Positions 61,171-64,000 of a DNA stretch of 64,000 bases are shown piece after piece. Made by a program: the position numbers and the translations under genes. Numbering within the stretch: position 1 is the stretch's first letter; each line of letters opens with the position of its first letter. The stretch is from Enterobacter pseudoroggenkampii (GTDB lineage Bacteria; Pseudomonadota; Gammaproteobacteria; Enterobacterales; Enterobacteriaceae), in the NCBI RefSeq assembly GCF_026420145.1, contig NZ_JAPMLV010000001.1, positions 1,488,001 to 1,552,000 on the forward strand, given 5' to 3'. The notes below the pieces were generated by a model. It did not search any database and had not been told where the DNA came from. It saw nothing but the letters and a program-made list of their open reading frames with translations.

Positions 61171-62374
61171 TCTGTTCTCCCTGACGCTCAATCACGAGCA
61201 GTGACACGTCATCGGTTAAGGCGATGGGTTCATCACGATTTGCATTGCGCCAGTCGGTCAGGTGGTCACCAAACCGCGGCAGGAGCTGGTCAACCGGGAG
61301 CCGGGCATGCTCATGAAGCCAGCGTTCGAGACGCTGCGGGCCAAACTGTTCGCCGCTGACGTTCTCACACTCCGTAATACCGTCACTGAATAAGCATAAG
61401 CGATCCCCCGGATTGAGGGTAAACGCGACGTCCTCCCAGCTCAGGTCTGGGATCAGCCCGACCGGCGGGCCGCCATCGCCCACGGACGTGACTTCGCTGT
61501 CTGCGTTCACAATGACGGGAGTGGGATGCCCGGCCTGACACAGCAACCCCTGCCCAGTTTCTGGATCGATCACGCCGTAAATGAGCGTGAAATAACTGGT
61601 GATGTCGCTCTCTTCACTGCAAAAGCGGCTGTTCAACATCCTGACGACCTCCGCAGGTGACTGAATACCGCCCTCATCGGTAAACAGAAAGCGATCCACC
61701 ACACGGCCATGTAAAAACTGGCGAGCCACCGCGAGGGACATCATCGCGGCCCCCACGCCGTGACCCGAGACATCAACGCAATAGAATCCCAGATGGGAAT
61801 CCAGCGGAAAGATATTGAACACATCGCCCGAGACCCAGGCTGACGGTAGGAAAAGCCAGTCGGAGAAGTAGTCACCATAGCGTAAGCGGTGTGAAGGCAG
61901 CACCGAGTGCTGAACGCGCGCCGCCAGTTCAAGATCTTTTTCAATCTGATGTAACGCTTCACTCAGGCGCTTGTTATGCGCCGCGAGAGTCGCCTCCAGC
62001 GTCAAAATACGGACCCCGGCGTGGAGCCGCGCCCGAAGTTCAGCCTGTTCTACGGGCTTGCTTAAAAAATCATCCGCCCCGGCATCAAACCCCTGCGTCA
62101 AGTCCCCGGCATTCTCGCGGGCCGTCAACAGGATGATATACACATAGTGGCCAAACTGACGGTTACGGATCGTCTGACAGAGCGTAAGTCCGTCCATTTC
62201 CGGCATTTCCCAGTCGCTTATCACCATGCTAACCGGCTGACTGGACAAGATTTCCAGCGCGGCGACGCCATTTTCCGCCTCGCTCACGAGATACCCCCAC
62301 TGGGTGAGCATCCGGGAGAGTAGACGACGATAAATCAGCGAATCCTCAACAATTAACACGTGCAGAGCCGACAT
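61160..62374 (-). CDS. Response regulator with PP2C (RsbU/SpoIIE-type) phosphatase output
   Basis: 404 residues. Receiver domain (1-120) with phospho-acceptor Asp54 (VISDWEMPEMDGL) and SKPVEQ lysine; coiled-coil linker (about 125-165, AAHNKRLSEALHQIEKDLEL); PP2C-type serine phosphatase (about 170-400) with metal-binding aspartates in YCVDVSGHGVGAAMMSLA, LFSDGITECEN and LTDDVSLLVIE. It would dephosphorylate the STAS protein when phosphorylated by an unseen kinase. Counterparts are Pseudomonas HsbR and Vibrio SypE-like regulators. Gap of 9 bp to the upstream gene. Confidence 0.9.
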   Translation of the reverse strand: MSALHVLIVEDSLIYRRLLSRMLTQWGYLVSEAENGVAALEILSSQPVSMVISDWEMPEMDGLTLCQTIRNRQFGHYVYIILLTARENAGDLTQGFDAGADDFLSKPVEQAELRARLHAGVRILTLEATLAAHNKRLSEALHQIEKDLELAARVQHSVLPSHRLRYGDYFSDWLFLPSAWVSGDVFNIFPLDSHLGFYCVDVSGHGVGAAMMSLAVARQFLHGRVVDRFLFTDEGGIQSPAEVVRMLNSRFCSEESDITSYFTLIYGVIDPETGQGLLCQAGHPTPVIVNADSEVTSVGDGGPPVGLIPDLSWEDVAFTLNPGDRLCLFSDGITECENVSGEQFGPQRLERWLHEHARLPVDQLLPRFGDHLTDWRNANRDEPIALTDDVSLLVIERQGEQNDY

Positions 62375-62383
62375 GTATCCCTC

Positions 62384-63283
62384 CTATAGCGGTAAGAACC
62401 AGATGAGGCTCACGGTCCCTTCCCTGAATTTTGCGTTACCGTTGCCATGCCCCGGATAGCGCGTCCCCGCATAGTTAGCATACTGAACAGAGAACGATCC
62501 CGGCGTATAGCCCGCGTAGCCAAAGCTGTAGCTGTAATCGCCGTTCCAGGGCTGCTGCTGGCTGCTGTCCGGAAACCAGAATGCCGTCGCACGAACGAAG
62601 AAATGTTGTTTGAAGGTGTAGCCGCAGCCGCCCAGCATGACGTTTTTATTTTTGCGGATGTCATCGCTGCTGAGATCGTAGTAGCGCGGGACCCAGCTGT
62701 ACCCGACCTGGCAAATAATGGAATCCCCTTTGTTTATCAGCAGCGAATTTTCTATCGGTTTGGGCAAGGAAAACTTATAGGCCAGCGTAAATGCACCCTG
62801 TTCGAAATAGGTATGTCTCCTGCTACCCGACGTCCAGAAGTGGTTATCGCCGTAGTTTCCGTAAACCAGGCTAAACGTATTTGCATGCCAGTCGTCATAG
62901 CCGAAACTATAGCGAAAGTCCGCGGTGTAGCGGTTGGTATCCCTGACGGGCAACCGGGAGGTAATGTTGGCAAACCAGAAGCTGTACGGGGAATACTGAA
63001 GACTCAGATTCAGCGTCTGGTTAATTTTTTTCTCCTGCGCGGCGCTGTCCGAGCTATTGGGCACGCTCACCATCTGCTCTTTCAGCCCTGAACTGAAGCT
63101 CAGAGCCCCTGAAAATTTCTTGTCATTTCCCGAGAACAAACGCCCCCACCGGCTGGTAAACACGCCTGCCTGAACGGGTTCACCGTTCTTATCGCGCAGG
63201 GTTTCTTTATCATTGCTTTGTGCCGCCTCTGCGGCGGGGATCGCGGCGAGCAGCACGCCCGCCAGAAGCCATTTTTCGCGCAT
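62384..63283 (-). CDS. Outer-membrane beta-barrel protein
   Basis: 299 residues from ATG 63283 (AAGGA upstream; ATG 63292 is alternative). Signal peptide EKWLLAGVLLAAIPAAEA. The rest alternates short amphipathic strands rich in Tyr/Trp/Phe (TLNLSLQYSPYSFWFANITS, TFSLVYGNYGDNHFW, GYAGYTPGSFSVQYANYAG) and ends with an aromatic strand (GTVSLIWFLPL), typical of outer-membrane barrels of about 12 strands. No family recognised. It is between the OpgC-like and phosphatase genes, suggesting a shared envelope function. Confidence 0.78.
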   Translation of the reverse strand: MREKWLLAGVLLAAIPAAEAAQSNDKETLRDKNGEPVQAGVFTSRWGRLFSGNDKKFSGALSFSSGLKEQMVSVPNSSDSAAQEKKINQTLNLSLQYSPYSFWFANITSRLPVRDTNRYTADFRYSFGYDDWHANTFSLVYGNYGDNHFWTSGSRRHTYFEQGAFTLAYKFSLPKPIENSLLINKGDSIICQVGYSWVPRYYDLSSDDIRKNKNVMLGGCGYTFKQHFFVRATAFWFPDSSQQQPWNGDYSYSFGYAGYTPGSFSVQYANYAGTRYPGHGNGNAKFREGTVSLIWFLPL

Positions 63284-63294
63284 AACCGCCATCC

Positions 63295-64000
63295 TTAGTT
63301 AGGTATCCAGCGTGCGCCGACGTCGTATTTTGCCATCAGCCACAAAATACCCAGTGCCGCCGCATGCACTAACGTGTTCTCTATCCAGGCGTGACGCCAT
63401 AAGTCGAAGGTGATGAACTGGCTCACCAGCAGCACTACGTACACATGCAAAATAAAGGTATAAAGCGAGTGCTGGCCTAGCGGGATCAGGAACCATCCCA
63501 GCAGGCGGTTGAGCGGCGTCCAGCAATATGTCAGCACCAGGTAGACGGTAACCATCAGGGCGATATCGTTTAGCACCCGCACCGGGCCCAGCCCATTCTT
63601 CGCCGCCCAGGTGTGATAAAAGGTATTGAAGCTATCAGGCGGAATCACATGCATCAGCAGCGCGGGGGGCATAAACGGGTTGGTATGGTTCTGTGCAACG
63701 AACCCCAGAATGAGCGCCACCATCACCAGCGCAACCACCACCACTTTACCTGCTGACGTGCGTGCGAAAGAGATCAGTTCGGCTTTATACCAGCCGCTGA
63801 CCATGCCCAGCACAAAGATGAACTGCCAGGCCAGCAGCGGAAAGGCAAATTCGAACTCCGACGGGGTCAGCCGAAGCGGCCACCTCTGCCACAGGCCGTA
63901 CACCAGCAGCGACAGCCCTAACAGCCACCAGACTTTCCCTTTCTGCAACATCCCTAAAAAAAGGGGGCTAAAGAGCAGCAAAAAGATATACAGTCCCAGA
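63295..64000 (-). CDS. OpgC-like membrane acyltransferase/succinyltransferase, C-terminal part (5' end outside window)
   Basis: At least 234 residues; the frame is open to the window edge. About seven helices, e.g. LAWQFIFVLGMVSGWYKAE, GKVVVVALVMVALILGFVAQ and LGWFLIPLGQHSLYTFILHVYVVLLV. The PLGQHSLYTFILHVY and WQFIFVLGMVSGW pieces match the OpgC branch of the acyltransferase-3 superfamily; OpgC succinylates osmoregulated periplasmic glucans. The active-site histidine is in the missing N-terminal part. First visible gene of the partner-switching operon, 11 bp before the barrel gene. Confidence 0.8.
   Translation of the reverse strand, partial: LGLYIFLLLFSPLFLGMLQKGKVWWLLGLSLLVYGLWQRWPLRLTPSEFEFAFPLLAWQFIFVLGMVSGWYKAELISFARTSAGKVVVVALVMVALILGFVAQNHTNPFMPPALLMHVIPPDSFNTFYHTWAAKNGLGPVRVLNDIALMVTVYLVLTYCWTPLNRLLGWFLIPLGQHSLYTFILHVYVVLLVSQFITFDLWRHAWIENTLVHAAALGILWLMAKYDVGARWIPN

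Noticed and set aside
1..64000. Intact prophage, insertion sequence, tRNA or rRNA
   Set aside because: No transposase, integrase, phage structural gene, cloverleaf or rRNA sequence was recognised; only a small recombinase remnant at 31423-31516.

Overview
The window is a piece of a gamma-proteobacterial chromosome that I place in the family Enterobacteriaceae, most likely Enterobacter (E. cloacae complex) or a close relative. The basis is gene order and protein similarity recalled from E. coli K-12 (ptrR-sad-glsB-yneG-dgcF-uxaB-yneE-tam and cusCFBA/cusRS), GC-rich coding sequence, an enteric REP element, and accessory genes typical of Enterobacter/Klebsiella (AroY-type decarboxylase, treZ-treY-glgX, LuxI/LuxR). 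No rRNA, tRNA, CRISPR array or intact insertion sequence was seen.

Layout. 1-1 kb: end of a PhzF-family gene and a GNAT gene. 1-12.3 kb: the conserved block ptrR, sad, (inserted chemoreceptor), glsB, yneG, dgcF, a second diguanylate cyclase, a GNAT, uxaB and yneE. 12.3-14.5 kb: three acetyltransferases and a four-helix membrane protein. 14.6-19 kb: exported alpha/beta-hydrolase, OmpR/EnvZ-type two-component pair and a DipZ-like thiol-disulfide protein; the hydrolase and DipZ promoters share sequence motifs. 19-21.6 kb: tam, then a convergent LuxI/LuxR quorum-sensing pair with a 20-bp lux box. 21.8-26.8 kb: NudK-like/DeoR/DUF4406 cluster with repeated CGTGCA sites, a VOC protein, a PACE-family efflux protein, and a divergent NAD-binding protein/LysR pair.

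26.8-31.5 kb is an AT-richer accessory region. It carries three genes for a tripartite alpha-helical pore-forming toxin (Ahl/Smh, HBL/NHE relatives) preceded by a gene for a small protein with stefin/cystatin hallmarks. Its upstream DNA is long, non-coding and rich in inverted repeats, and ends at a terminator and a recombinase remnant. 31.5-41.1 kb: a SilE/PcoE-like periplasmic metal-binding protein and a complete cusCFBA/cusRS copper-silver efflux locus; silE and cusC are each preceded by the same CusR-type box, so they look like one regulon.

41.1-44.5 kb: LysR/MFS pair and a small orphan toxin (type-44-like) with a candidate immunity protein. 44.5-48 kb: DUF969-DUF979-DUF2891 operon with a divergent MarR-like regulator. 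48-54.4 kb: treZ-treY-glgX, which makes trehalose from glycogen/maltodextrin. 54.5-60.4 kb: SatA-like acetyltransferase, e(P4)-type phosphatase, exported metallo-beta-lactamase-fold hydrolase, two LysR regulators and an AroY-like UbiD-family decarboxylase. 60.4-64 kb: a tightly packed operon encoding an OpgC-like membrane protein (cut by the window end), an outer-membrane barrel, a response-regulator/PP2C phosphatase, a STAS protein and an RsbW-like kinase, which together form a partner-switching module.

Family assignments come from reading motifs and remembered homologues; no database search was run. Start codons were moved inward from the longest frame where a ribosome binding site or known homologue length supported it.
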